Part shown: positions 1-8,548 of the stretch, in pieces
Layout of the letters: each line of letters begins with the position of its first letter
Numbering within the stretch: the stretch's first letter is position 1
NCBI RefSeq assembly: GCF_018598175.1
Contig: NZ_JAHESE010000013.1
Location: forward strand, 62,001-126,000
Reading direction: 5' to 3'
Origin: Dawidia cretensis
GTDB lineage: Bacteria; Bacteroidota; Bacteroidia; Cytophagales; Cyclobacteriaceae
Length of the DNA: 64,000 nucleotides
Translations under genes and position numbers: made by a program
Notes under the pieces: generated by a model
What the model saw: the letters and a program-made list of their open reading frames with translations, nothing else
What the model was told of the DNA's origin: nothing
Databases searched by the model: none

Positions 1-243
1 GGTGAAGTTGTTGTCCGTACGCTGGCTACCGACGTTCGCCGCTGGTTCCCCGGGACGAATACAATTGAAGAAAGTCTGGAAGGTGGCTTGAGTGCCGGGA
101 CGTGGGCTTTGTATCTCAACTTGCCCGACGCTGGCACTGCCATCAATAAAAGGCCGGAGTATAGTATACGACTGGCGAACAACGGGACGTGGGAGGCTGC
201 AACAGGATATAATTCATTGAATCACACCATTACCGTGGAATAA
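1..243 (+). CDS. DUF4832-like protein, C-terminal fragment
   Basis: Open reading frame entering from the left edge of the window in frame 1 and ending at TAA 241-243; 80 residues are visible. The residues read as a beta-rich tail with the segments GGLSAGTWALYLNLPD and RPEYSIRLANNGTWEA. This closely resembles the C-terminal beta-sandwich of DUF4832 proteins, which are secreted or surface proteins of Bacteroidota often associated with glycan-active enzymes. The start, signal peptide and main domain lie outside the window, so the role cannot be judged. No terminator is obvious; a palindromic repeat remnant begins directly after the stop codon. Confidence 0.7.
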   Translation, partial: GEVVVRTLATDVRRWFPGTNTIEESLEGGLSAGTWALYLNLPDAGTAINKRPEYSIRLANNGTWEAATGYNSLNHTITVE

Positions 244-251
244 AAATGAAA

Positions 252-398
252 TAGCCCTGAAAGGGCGTAACAAATCGGACACGCGCCTGCCTCGAACTGT
301 TACGCCATTCGGGGCTTGTGTATCATCTATATTGTCTATTTCCCAGGCCTGCGCTGCCGCTTCTGCCTGGGCTATTATATCCTGCCATTTCAGGGCTA
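252..398. repeat. REP-like palindromic intergenic element
   Basis: Contains the hairpin GCCCTGAAAGGGC (254-266), an inverted pair GGCGTAACA (264-272) / TGTTACGCC (298-306), and an outer perfect 11-bp inverted pair TAGCCCTGAAA (252-262) / TTTCAGGGCTA (388-398). Nested palindromes with a GCCCTGAAAGGGC core resemble dispersed REP-like sequences seen between genes of many Bacteroidota. It fills the gap between a plus-strand stop and a minus-strand stop and could also act as a bidirectional terminator. No transposase is adjacent. Confidence 0.55.
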
Positions 399-416
399 GC
401 TGACGCCAGAACCGCA

Positions 417-1670
417 CTACTTCTTCTTCTTTTTCCGCTTCTTCCCGGCGTACTCGGTGGGCTTGTTATGATCGGCTATAAGCTTCCGCCAGTTAGTGTC
501 TGCGGGTATCTCTTCGGAAGCGTCTACAATCCCCTGATAATCCGCTTTATTGATAGCCAGCTCTTCAATGGGCTTACCCAGATATTCCTGTATCTCTTCC
601 AACACAGGCTTTTCCTCCGTACTACAAAATGATATAGCCTTCCCTTTCTGCACGCCTCGTCCCGTGCGGCCTACGCGGTGCACATAGTTCTCCGGCTCAT
701 CTGGCAAATCGTAATTAATTACGTAATCAACATTCGGTATATCGATACCCCGCGCGTTCACATCTGTTGTGATCAGTATTCTTACTTGACCTTTCTTAAA
801 CTCATCCATGACCGTAAGACGATCACCCTGTTCCTTTCCCCCATGCATGGTTAATGTAGCGATATTCACCCGCTGCATCGCTGCCGCCACACGCTCAGCC
901 CGTACCTTGGTACGGACAAACACCAGCATCTTACTGCCTTCATGCTGGCGGACGAAACGCTCGAGAAAGAAGCGTTTGTCATCCATCTCGATAAAAGCCA
1001 CCCCGTGGCTCACATTCTTTGAAACCGGGTCTTCGGGTGATATCTGTATCCGAATAGGATTACGCACAATCGAGTAGGCCGTTTCTTTAATCTTAGCATC
1101 TATCGTGGCCGAGAAAAACAACGTCTGGTGCCGGTGACCAATATGCTTTTGCACATCGCGGATATCTTTCAGGAAGCCCAGATCCAACATATGATCTGCT
1201 TCGTCGAGGATCAGGGTCTTCAGCGTGGCCAGATCGATCTTCTGCTGGTTGATCAGGTCGAACATCCGACCCGGCGTCGCGATCAGCACATCCGCTCCCT
1301 TTTCCAACTGCCGGATTTGCTCCTCCTGCTCTACTCCGCCGAATATACCGACAATGTTAACATCCAGGTTTTTACCAATGTCATGGAACACCTCGGCGAT
1401 CTGTACCGCCAGCTCGCGCGTGGGCACCATGACAAGACACTTCACCTGGTACCTGCCAACACGGTAATGCTTACTCTCTACCAGTAGATGCAGCACGGGG
1501 ATAACAAAGGCGGCCGTCTTACCGGTACCCGTCTGGGCAATGGCCAGCACATCGTCACCATTTAAAATAGGCGGTATTGCCTTGAACTGAATATCCGTCG
1601 GGCGTTTAAACCCAAGCTCAGCCAGCCGGCTCTTTATGGCGTCAGAAATGCGGTACTGCTCAAACTTCAT
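417..1670 (-). CDS. DEAD-box ATP-dependent RNA helicase (RhlE-like)
   Basis: A 417-residue ATP-dependent RNA helicase expected to unwind RNA duplexes in ribosome assembly or cold adaptation. Motifs in order: Q motif (FKRPTDIQFKAIPPIL), Walker A AQTGTGKT, PTRELAVQ, TPGR, the DEAD box LDEADHMLDLGF, SAT, TDVNARGIDIPNVDYVINYDLP, and HRVGRTGR. After two RecA-like domains the tail is short and very basic (KKRKKKKK), as in RhlE-type enzymes that use a basic tail for RNA contact. The ATG at 1670 (MKFEQYRIS) is preferred; an in-frame ATG 18 bases upstream adds six residues and runs toward the repeat at 1688. The gene stands alone between repeat elements. Confidence 0.93.
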   Translation of the reverse strand: MKFEQYRISDAIKSRLAELGFKRPTDIQFKAIPPILNGDDVLAIAQTGTGKTAAFVIPVLHLLVESKHYRVGRYQVKCLVMVPTRELAVQIAEVFHDIGKNLDVNIVGIFGGVEQEEQIRQLEKGADVLIATPGRMFDLINQQKIDLATLKTLILDEADHMLDLGFLKDIRDVQKHIGHRHQTLFFSATIDAKIKETAYSIVRNPIRIQISPEDPVSKNVSHGVAFIEMDDKRFFLERFVRQHEGSKMLVFVRTKVRAERVAAAMQRVNIATLTMHGGKEQGDRLTVMDEFKKGQVRILITTDVNARGIDIPNVDYVINYDLPDEPENYVHRVGRTGRGVQKGKAISFCSTEEKPVLEEIQEYLGKPIEELAINKADYQGIVDASEEIPADTNWRKLIADHNKPTEYAGKKRKKKKK

Positions 1671-1687
1671 GCGGCAAAGATACAGCA

Positions 1688-1829
1688 TTTAGCGCTGGTT
1701 CAAGTCTTCCGACCAACGGGAGGGCGACTTGCGATAATCCCGATCTTATCGGGGGACCTACTCTGATGGCAGTCTTTAGACTGCCCAGGCACTTTGATGG
1801 CCTGTAATTAATCTTGCGCCAGCGCTAAA
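1688..1829. repeat. Palindromic dispersed element with 11-bp inverted ends
   Basis: Bounded by the perfect inverted repeat TTTAGCGCTGG (1688-1698) / CCAGCGCTAAA (1819-1829). Inside are three hairpins: CAAGTC (1701-1706) / GACTTG (1726-1731), CCCGATcttATCGGG (1739-1753) and GGCAGTCTTTAGACTGCC (1768-1785). The order CTGG-CAAGTCTT-GACTTG-CAGTCT-AGACTG recurs in a second copy near 42654-42745, so this is a dispersed family and not a chance structure. It is non-coding and lies between a gene start and a gene end. The right end overlaps the stop region of the LytTR regulator. Confidence 0.65.
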
Positions 1830-2544
1830 CCCCCAAATTCTTCGGATCAATAAACCGATACAGATTCTCCCGATAATGCTCGCTAATCGGAATTTGCTCC
1901 TTTAATAAAGCAATCCTCCCCTTCCGAATCGAAGTGATCTTACTGATCGACACAATAAAAGACTTATGCACCCGCACAAACTGATCTCCCGGCAAAATAT
2001 CCTCCAACGACTTCATGCTCATCCGCGTGATCACGGGCCGTGTCGCCGACATCATGTAGATCTTCACATAATCCTTTAACCCTTCAATATACGCCACCTC
2101 CGCAAAGTCAATGCGCACCAGGTTATATTCCGAGTTCACAAACATATACGCTGCCGAAGGCGGCGGTGGCGCAGGCATGCGACTCACCATAAACTTATCG
2201 TGTGCTTTGTTGACAGCTTTTAAGAAACGCTCGAATGACACCGGCTTCAACAAATAGTCGATTACATCCAACGAGTAACCCTCCAATGCATACTGCTCGT
2301 ACGCTGTGATGAAGATCACCAGTGGTGGCGTTTTGGAAAGCCCCTGTAAAAATTGTATACCCGTCAGGCCTGGCATCTGAATGTCGAGAAACAACAGGTC
2401 TACCGGCTGCGACTGTAAAAATTCGTTGGCTTCAAGTGCGTTTGAGCACTTTTTCAAAAGCTTCAGGAAAGGGATCTTTTTGATGTTGTCCTCCAGCAGG
2501 TCCAACGCCAGGGGTTCATCATCGATTGCCAGGCAGGTCATCAT
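1825..2544 (-). CDS. LytTR-family response regulator
   Basis: A 239-residue cytoplasmic response regulator. Residues 1-120 form a receiver domain: acidic pair IDDEP, phospho-acceptor Asp in LLFLDIQMPGLTG, Thr in FITAYEQY and Lys in LLKPVSFERF. Residues 135-235 form a LytTR DNA-binding domain (FVNSEYNLVRIDFAEVAYIEGLKDYVKIY, then FVRVHKSFIVSISKI). It probably activates genes at imperfect direct repeats after phosphorylation by the upstream LytS-type kinase. Its start overlaps the end of that kinase by 26 bases, so the two are translationally coupled. A second ATG one codon later is equally possible. Confidence 0.93.
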   Translation of the reverse strand: MMTCLAIDDEPLALDLLEDNIKKIPFLKLLKKCSNALEANEFLQSQPVDLLFLDIQMPGLTGIQFLQGLSKTPPLVIFITAYEQYALEGYSLDVIDYLLKPVSFERFLKAVNKAHDKFMVSRMPAPPPPSAAYMFVNSEYNLVRIDFAEVAYIEGLKDYVKIYMMSATRPVITRMSMKSLEDILPGDQFVRVHKSFIVSISKITSIRKGRIALLKEQIPISEHYRENLYRFIDPKNLGV

Positions 2545-3739
2545 GGTGACTGATGGTTAGTTCTGTAATAAACCAGTTTTCCTTTGTTGCGTAAATATTC
2601 AGGGTATAATGATCTTTGTACAAAAGATCCAACCGGCGCTTTACATTCTGCAGGCCGATGCCCGAGCTGGCATCCTTGATCTCCGAAGGCGATGCATTAA
2701 ACTTATTCCGCACGGCAAAGTGTATGCTGTCGCCGTTGGCCTTGAGCATGATGATAATGACGGGGTCGGCCATCAACCCCACGCCATGTTTAAACGCATT
2801 TTCCACAAAGGGCACCAGCAGCATCGGTTCGATTACCACATCGCGTTGCACGATGTCCACGTGGAAACGCATCTCGACCGATGCGCCAAACCGCAGCTTC
2901 TGCAGCTCTATATAATTGCTGAGATACTCGGCCTCTTGCTCCAGCGTCACCTTTTTATCGGTGTGGTACAAGCTATACCGCATCAGTTGCGACAGCTGAA
3001 TGATCGCGTCTTCCACCCGGTCCGACTTCTTCCGCGCCAGCGATGCCAGGCTGTTCAGCACGTTAAACATGAAGTGGGGGCTCACCTGCGAGCGCAGAAA
3101 CGAAAGCTCCGACTTCAGTTTCTCGTTCTCCTGCTCTTTGCGGCCGGTTTCGAAATCCGATCGGTCCTGCATGATGCGCAGGGCGAGGCTAAGGCCAAAT
3201 ACCATTAGGAAATTGGGCATCCCCATAAACAACGGCGGGCCAAACCGGCGCACAAATATACCTTCCGGCATGATGTTGAGCCGAATCATATATCCCACGG
3301 CGATATAGATCGAAAATGCCAGTAGCACGCACAGCATATACGCCGGCCAACCGCGTCGTGTCAGCACCCTGGGCACCAGCACAAACATGTTGGTATAGAA
3401 GAAAATGGCGAGCAGGACGTTCGTCGTGATGGCTTCTACCTGAAACCACATCGGGTCGACGGCGATCGTTTGTGTATGAAAGGGGCCCGTTGGGATATTA
3501 CTGGGCGTGGTAATGTGCAACTCGGGAACGCCTTCGCCCATGTGCGGCGCCGGCATGACGTGACCGTCTTCGAACACGTGATTGGTCATGCCCCGATCCT
3601 GCGCGCGCCGTATGAGCATGCGATACGGCAACATGAACAGCAACGCCCATCCAAAGACGTGCAACGCCACCACGAGGATCTTGTTGATGAGCTTTTTGTT
3701 CACGAAGTTTAAATATCGGTCTTTTTTAAGGCACTTCAA
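2519..3739 (-). CDS. LytS/YehU-type sensor histidine kinase
   Basis: A 406-residue inner-membrane kinase partnering the LytTR regulator downstream. Hydrophobic segments occur near residues 20-40, 100-120, 135-155 and 170-185, with a loop rich in His and Met between the first two (MTNHVFEDGHVMPAPHMGEG). The cytoplasmic half has a coiled coil and the His_kinase phosphoacceptor box LRSQVSPHFMFNVLNSLASL, then HATPase motifs PFVENAFKHGV and SSGIGLQNVKRRLDLLY. This is the standard architecture of Bacteroidota LytS kinases. The His/Met-rich periplasmic loop could bind a metal, but that is only a guess. Confidence 0.92.
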   Translation of the reverse strand: MKCLKKDRYLNFVNKKLINKILVVALHVFGWALLFMLPYRMLIRRAQDRGMTNHVFEDGHVMPAPHMGEGVPELHITTPSNIPTGPFHTQTIAVDPMWFQVEAITTNVLLAIFFYTNMFVLVPRVLTRRGWPAYMLCVLLAFSIYIAVGYMIRLNIMPEGIFVRRFGPPLFMGMPNFLMVFGLSLALRIMQDRSDFETGRKEQENEKLKSELSFLRSQVSPHFMFNVLNSLASLARKKSDRVEDAIIQLSQLMRYSLYHTDKKVTLEQEAEYLSNYIELQKLRFGASVEMRFHVDIVQRDVVIEPMLLVPFVENAFKHGVGLMADPVIIIMLKANGDSIHFAVRNKFNASPSEIKDASSGIGLQNVKRRLDLLYKDHYTLNIYATKENWFITELTISHHDDLPGNR

Positions 3740-3740
3740 A

Positions 3741-3780
3741 CAGCAACGGCCCCCACCCGAAAGCAGGGGCCATCACTGTT
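3741..3780 (-). terminator. Intrinsic terminator after the kelch gene
   Basis: Inverted repeat with a GGCCCC/GGGGCC core inside a longer imperfect stem (CAGCAACGGCCCC / GGGGCCATCACTG), lying between the minus-strand kelch stop (3795) and the LytS start (3739). In the minus direction the stem is followed by a short T-tract only, so termination may be partial. Confidence 0.55.
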
Positions 3781-3794
3781 GTTCCCCCATTAAT

Positions 3795-4841
3795 CTAATA
3801 CTCTTCGTCATACTCTTTCTGCGGGAAGAACTCCCACACGTCGTCGAAGCGGCTGGAGCCGTTCAGGCCCGTGCCGACAAACAGACGACTATCGAGTACG
3901 TAGCCAACTGCCAGGCTGCGTGCAGAACCTTCCAGCGAGGTAAGATTGTCCCAGTTTAAGGTGGTAGCATCGAATTCATACACCGCCTTGTCCGTCGCCC
4001 CGCTCGATGCCACGCCTCCAACAAGGTAAGCCTTATTGCCCAGCGTCAACGCCACGGCATCGTACCGCGACATGGCACTTTGAAATTCATCATAGTCCGA
4101 CTCGTCCGTGTCCGGCGTCCGCTTCGTCCACGTCGGCGTGCCACCGTCGGTGCCGGGCGCAAACTCCCAGAAGCCGGTGCTGAAGATGCCATTGTCCCGT
4201 CCCGTGCCGATATACGCTTTGTTGTTTAAGACAAAGGCCAATCCCGACTCCATCTTTTCACCGGGGTAGCTGACCACCTCTTTCCATTCACCTTCTTCCG
4301 GTACCGCACCCGGTGTAAATTCCCAGAAATCGCTAAAGGTATTGTCGCCGTCGGACCCCGTTCCTACATATCCTTTCGAACCAATGGCGAACGACACCGC
4401 GTTGTAGCGCAACCCGCCGCCAAAGTTTGCCAGCTGCGTCCACTGCTCGGTCGCGGGATCGTATTGCCAGAAATCATCCCATCCATCTTCCGCATCGTCG
4501 CGGTTATACCCCAGGCCTACGTAACCAATGCCGTTGATGCTAAAGGACACGCAACGCTCGCGCAGCGCGCCGGGGAACTGGGTGACAACTTCCCAATAGC
4601 CTTTGGTAACATCGAACTTATAGACATCCGACAAATAATCTTTACCGTCGTATCCCAGGCCTACATAGGCCGTTGTACCAATCGTGAACGTAAAGGCGCC
4701 CGAACGTTTTACGCCTTTAAAAGGTGTAGACTTGATCCAGTCGCCAAAAGTCGTATCGTCGTCGTCAGAGGAAGAGCAAGCCGCCATGACCATGATGCCC
4801 GCGAGCACAAAGAGCCGCGCGATCCGTTGCAGGTGTTTCAT
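3795..4841 (-). CDS. Kelch-repeat lipoprotein
   Basis: A 348-residue lipoprotein. The N-terminus is a lipoprotein signal peptide with lipobox VMAAC followed by SSSDDDD, a run often found on surface-exposed Bacteroidota lipoproteins. The rest is a tandem of about six kelch blades, each with a Gly-Tyr-Val-Gly turn and a later aromatic position, for example FSINGIGYVGLGYN, FAIGSKGYVGTGSD and FVLNNKAYIGTGRD. It should fold as a beta-propeller at the outer membrane and bind a protein or glycan; no catalytic residues are evident. It starts 4 bases after the DUF4270 gene stops, so the two are co-transcribed and probably act together. Confidence 0.88.
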   Translation of the reverse strand: MKHLQRIARLFVLAGIMVMAACSSSDDDDTTFGDWIKSTPFKGVKRSGAFTFTIGTTAYVGLGYDGKDYLSDVYKFDVTKGYWEVVTQFPGALRERCVSFSINGIGYVGLGYNRDDAEDGWDDFWQYDPATEQWTQLANFGGGLRYNAVSFAIGSKGYVGTGSDGDNTFSDFWEFTPGAVPEEGEWKEVVSYPGEKMESGLAFVLNNKAYIGTGRDNGIFSTGFWEFAPGTDGGTPTWTKRTPDTDESDYDEFQSAMSRYDAVALTLGNKAYLVGGVASSGATDKAVYEFDATTLNWDNLTSLEGSARSLAVGYVLDSRLFVGTGLNGSSRFDDVWEFFPQKEYDEEY

Positions 4842-4845
4842 CAGT

Positions 4846-6117
4846 TTAGTTATTTAAAGTAGCGTAATAAATTCGCACACGGGTGTCGTAATCCCCACTG
4901 GCCGCCGCTGCGTATAAGCGATTGGCCGACACCGGAAAATTATCGGTAAGCGTAAACAGCAGTGCATTGTTGTTGAGCTCCACAGTTTCCATTTGTTGCT
5001 TCACAAAGCTGGTGACGTCCAGCACATAACGATTGTCGCGACCCAGGTCCAGGTCTTCGATCAGGACAGCGCCGATCTCAAACTGCCCAATGACAATGTT
5101 GTCGCGGTCTACCGGATATACTTTCAGTTGTGACGGCAATGCTGTGTAATCACCGCCTGAACGACGCACCGCGTATAGTTCGAGTGTCGCCTGCACGACA
5201 TAGAAGTTCTCTACCTGTTTCAGCTCGCGCAGGTAGGGAATCTCTACCCGCAACGCCAGCCCGCCACCCGCCTGGATAAACGAGACGTCATCGGTCTCCA
5301 CGGAACTTAAGTTGCTATATGTATCGGTAAGACCCGCCAGCGCGCTGGTGCCCCGGTCTTTCGTAACTTTCACCGAGCGCACGCCGCTGGCGGCAAAGTT
5401 GACATAGCGTTGCTTGACGGGCGTTACACTGCGGTCATTATAGTATAGACGCAATTCAGGTGTCGTGTTAAACCCAATAAGCGACGCCGACAGGGTGGAG
5501 TCCGGCAACAACGCCAGGCCGCGAAAATACTTGAGAAAGTCCTCCGGCGAGCTCACGTCTACATCTTCCGCCTTGGCCATGGCAAAAATCTCCTGCCCCA
5601 ACGCGTCGGGCATACGGATTTCCAGCGAGTCACTGTTATGCGGGCGTGGCTTGAATGTGATCACGCCGAGCGGCTCCTCTTCAATCGTAAAGCTGTCGTT
5701 ATTATACAGGTAGCCGTCGTCGTTCACCGCAATCTCCTCCGTGACGCGGTGCACGCGCAATGTCATTTCCTGGGTGGTATCATAGTAGCTGTAGCCGTCG
5801 TAATGTAGGGAGAGTGCCAGGTAGTCAAACGTCACGTCGTCGTCTTTCAACGTTACCGCGCCGCTGGGCATGACTTGAAAATACGCTGCCGACGTCAGGC
5901 GCCCGAGGCGTTCGTCGGCGTGACTGCCGATCAGCAGGCGGGCCGCGTCGTCCGTAGCAAGTTTATCATAACACACGGTCGCGAGCTTAACGGACGAGGT
6001 ATCCGAGTAGGAATAATCCAACACCCCTTCGTTAAAAAAGCTTGTGCCCGTTTCCGTGGAGTCGACGCCGCAGGATGCTGCGACGATCAATAATATGCCA
6101 AATGTCAATTTCCGCAT
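4846..6117 (-). CDS. DUF4270 family lipoprotein
   Basis: A 423-residue secreted lipoprotein. The signal peptide ends in the lipobox VAASC. The body is beta-rich with features typical of DUF4270: an early segment naming a low-copy strand (GSHADERLGRLTSAAYFQV), alternating Leu/Ser/Tyr strands, a mid-domain VRSVKVTKDRGTSALAG and a late segment YVLDVTSFVKQQM. DUF4270 proteins are common in Bacteroidota, and some are linked to surface adhesion or gliding; no enzyme activity is known. It is the first gene of a two-gene operon with the kelch lipoprotein, divergent from the outer-membrane protein at 6372. Confidence 0.8.
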   Translation of the reverse strand: MRKLTFGILLIVAASCGVDSTETGTSFFNEGVLDYSYSDTSSVKLATVCYDKLATDDAARLLIGSHADERLGRLTSAAYFQVMPSGAVTLKDDDVTFDYLALSLHYDGYSYYDTTQEMTLRVHRVTEEIAVNDDGYLYNNDSFTIEEEPLGVITFKPRPHNSDSLEIRMPDALGQEIFAMAKAEDVDVSSPEDFLKYFRGLALLPDSTLSASLIGFNTTPELRLYYNDRSVTPVKQRYVNFAASGVRSVKVTKDRGTSALAGLTDTYSNLSSVETDDVSFIQAGGGLALRVEIPYLRELKQVENFYVVQATLELYAVRRSGGDYTALPSQLKVYPVDRDNIVIGQFEIGAVLIEDLDLGRDNRYVLDVTSFVKQQMETVELNNNALLFTLTDNFPVSANRLYAAAASGDYDTRVRIYYATLNN

Positions 6118-6371
6118 GGTTCAGTCTCACAATCCTGAGACAAAAGAACAGTGTCCCGGTGGCTTGGTGAAAAGGAGTAGATAAGGCGGGCGAATGTGTC
6201 TACCAGGTTTAGGGATTCAGGGATGTGCCGAATAATGTGCCATGTCAGACCCTTTTAGCAGAATATATACGTGCGACGAAAAAATCCAGACAATGTCTGC
6301 TCTCGTAGTTTAATTCTCCGGGGTGGTCGCAATTTCTTGTGTGGTGGTGGGCAGCACCCGTAGTTTGTCGC

Positions 6372-7625
6372 ATGATGGAACCTGAGAAGAAGACAAAATC
6401 CCTCCTGCTCATCGCACTGCTGCTCACTACCGGCACCTGGACGGCGCAGGCCCAACAAGTATACAGCTCACCGTACTCTGTATATGGCCTGGGCATGATC
6501 AATCGCCGGACTGCCACTCTCAACCGCAGTATCGGCGGCACGGGCATCGGTGTTCAGGACGATTACAGCCTGAATCCTGCAAACCCCGCGTCCTACGCAT
6601 CCATCGTATCGCCCGTCAGCCACATATACGAAATGGGCCTTTATATAGAGTCCAATCGCTATCAAACAACAAATCTGACCGAATCCAAAAGCACCGGCAG
6701 CATCACCAACCTGAACTACTGGTTCAAATTCTCCAAGTGGTGGGCGGCCACGGCGGGCTTAACGCCCTATAGCAATGTAGGGTATAAAATTTCCACCAAC
6801 CGGCAACTGGGCGCCGCCGCCAACGTAGACTATACGTATGAAGGCTCCGGCAACATCAACCAATTATACCTGGGCAACGGCTTCAATATCACGCCCAATC
6901 TGTCGGCTGGATTTCACCTGGCCTATCTCTTCGGTAGCATCACTAAAACCGAAACGATCGCGCCCAACGGCGAGTCCAGCGCGCTGACCTATTCCAACCA
7001 GATTGTCGCCCGCAAGCTGGACCTTGACTTTGGCCTGCAGTATAAAATAAACTTTAAGAAACGTTCGCTCATCATCGGCGTGGTGGCCGACGACGGCATG
7101 ACGCTGCACGGCAAACAGGAAGGAGCACTGTACGATGCTGCCGCCGACACGCTCGACAGCGGCAAAGGCGACCGCCTCACCTATACCCTACCCGCCAGCA
7201 TCGGCGGAGGCCTCTCCCTGCGCTCCAAACGATCCACCCTCGCCACCGACCTCATCTTTGAAAATTGGAGCAAAGCCAAATACGACCAACAAGACCTCGT
7301 CTTCCAGGACACCTGGCGCTTCTCCGCCGGGTATATTTACCACGGCAACCCCAACGCCGAAAGCTATCTCGGTCTGGCCTCGCTCCGCGCAGGTTTCTAC
7401 GTACAAGACTATGCGTTAAAGCTCTCCGGCAGAACATTGCCCGCATGGGGCCTGTCCGGCGGTATATCACTGCCTGTATTTGATGGCCGCTCCGCCGTGA
7501 ACCTCACCTACAACTACGACAAACTCGGCACCACCGACCGCAGCCTGGTGCTACAGCGATCACAAAAGTTTATGATCGACTTAGTTATTCGTGATATGTG
7601 GGGGATAAAAAGGAAATTTGACTAA
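6372..7625 (+). CDS. Outer-membrane beta-barrel protein
   Basis: A 417-residue protein with a cleavable signal peptide (hydrophobic LLLIALLLTTGTW, then AQAQQ) and a body of alternating amphipathic strands ending in an aromatic-containing strand (MWGIKRKFD). The opening YSSPYSVYGLGMINRRTATLNRSIGGTGIG and the NPANPASYAS motif are typical of FadL/OmpP1-like barrels and related Bacteroidota outer-membrane proteins. A hydrophobic-substrate or structural role is possible, but nothing specifies the substrate. The ATG at 6372 (MMEPEKKTK) is chosen because an in-frame ATG at 6339 adds only a Trp-rich stretch that spoils the signal peptide. It is divergent from the DUF4270/kelch operon, across a gap in which I see no other feature. 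Confidence 0.75.
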   Translation: MMEPEKKTKSLLLIALLLTTGTWTAQAQQVYSSPYSVYGLGMINRRTATLNRSIGGTGIGVQDDYSLNPANPASYASIVSPVSHIYEMGLYIESNRYQTTNLTESKSTGSITNLNYWFKFSKWWAATAGLTPYSNVGYKISTNRQLGAAANVDYTYEGSGNINQLYLGNGFNITPNLSAGFHLAYLFGSITKTETIAPNGESSALTYSNQIVARKLDLDFGLQYKINFKKRSLIIGVVADDGMTLHGKQEGALYDAAADTLDSGKGDRLTYTLPASIGGGLSLRSKRSTLATDLIFENWSKAKYDQQDLVFQDTWRFSAGYIYHGNPNAESYLGLASLRAGFYVQDYALKLSGRTLPAWGLSGGISLPVFDGRSAVNLTYNYDKLGTTDRSLVLQRSQKFMIDLVIRDMWGIKRKFD

Positions 7626-7718
7626 CCGGCAGGCAGGATTTTCTGGTAAAACGGCGTAGCTACCGCGAGCGGAGCCCATCCAGTGCTGCGCCCACTTTTA
7701 CCACGCAACAACGGTGTG

Positions 7719-8537
7719 CTACTTCTTCACGAAAATCTTCGCAGCCGGATCAATCAGATCGAACCGGTCTTCGTCCACCATCTGGATCGGCGCATCATAA
7801 AAGCCAACAATAAAAAGCCCGCCGGGATTGAGTGAATCATAAAACTTGGCAAGCAACTTCGCCTTCGCGGCGTTGTCGAAATAGATCATCACGTTACGAC
7901 AGAGAATGATGTCGTGCGTCTGCGCCATCGGGTCCGTGATGAGATTGTGGTAGTTGAACGACACGTGGTTGATCAGGCCATGATCCATCGTCACCTCTTT
8001 TTCGGCCCTCTGGTAGTAACGCTCGAAATCACCATACGGATTATACTCCTTGTAGTTGTTCTCGTTCTCTACCATGCGAATCTTGTGGTACGTACCGGAC
8101 TTCGCCGTCTCGATAGCATCCTGGTTAATATCCGTGGCCAGGGCGGTCGCCTTCCGTGCTATTTCCTTCAGCAAAATTCCCATGCTGTATACTTCTTCCC
8201 CTGTTGAACAGCCGGCGTGCCAGATGGAGATAGTATCACGGTTACCATACCGGTTCTGCAATTGGCTGCGCATGCTGCGCCACAGCACAGGGTCCCGGAA
8301 CATAGAGGTCATGCCCACGCTCACGCCGTTCATAAAGGTATAGATAAACGTGGGATCGCGCAGAAACCTGATCCACAGGGCGTGCACCGACGTGAGGTTG
8401 TGTATGCTCAGAATGCGTATAATCCGCCGGCGTAACGACTTGGGCTCGTAACAGGTAAAATCAATACCGTACCGGATTAAGATACTTTGGGTGATCGATT
8501 TCACTTCTTCGTCGGTAACATCAACGGCGTCCGTCAT
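7719..8537 (-). CDS. cheR: CheR chemoreceptor methyltransferase
   Basis: A 272-residue S-adenosylmethionine-dependent methyltransferase that methylates glutamates of chemoreceptors. It has the N-terminal helical domain (residues 1-75, with RRRIIRIL contact helix), the SAM-binding motif ISIWHAGCSTGEEVYSMGILL, the acidic ATDINQDAIETAK motif and the DIILCRNVMIYFDNAAKAKLL segment characteristic of CheR. It is the last gene of the chemosensory operon, 11 bases after the GAF/PAS protein. The receptor in this operon lacks an obvious C-terminal tether pentapeptide for CheR, so docking probably occurs directly on the methylation helices. Confidence 0.95.
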   Translation of the reverse strand: MTDAVDVTDEEVKSITQSILIRYGIDFTCYEPKSLRRRIIRILSIHNLTSVHALWIRFLRDPTFIYTFMNGVSVGMTSMFRDPVLWRSMRSQLQNRYGNRDTISIWHAGCSTGEEVYSMGILLKEIARKATALATDINQDAIETAKSGTYHKIRMVENENNYKEYNPYGDFERYYQRAEKEVTMDHGLINHVSFNYHNLITDPMAQTHDIILCRNVMIYFDNAAKAKLLAKFYDSLNPGGLFIVGFYDAPIQMVDEDRFDLIDPAAKIFVKK

Positions 8538-8548
8538 ACTTCGTATTA

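Noticed and set aside
214-417. Minus-strand GTG-start reading frame of 67 codons after the helicase
   Set aside because: It lies wholly within the palindromic repeat remnant, starts with GTG overlapping the helicase stop, and has no family resemblance.
2609-3208. Long plus-strand reading frame antisense to the LytS kinase
   Set aside because: The minus-strand kinase has all domain motifs; the plus frame has none and is His/Leu/Gln-rich.
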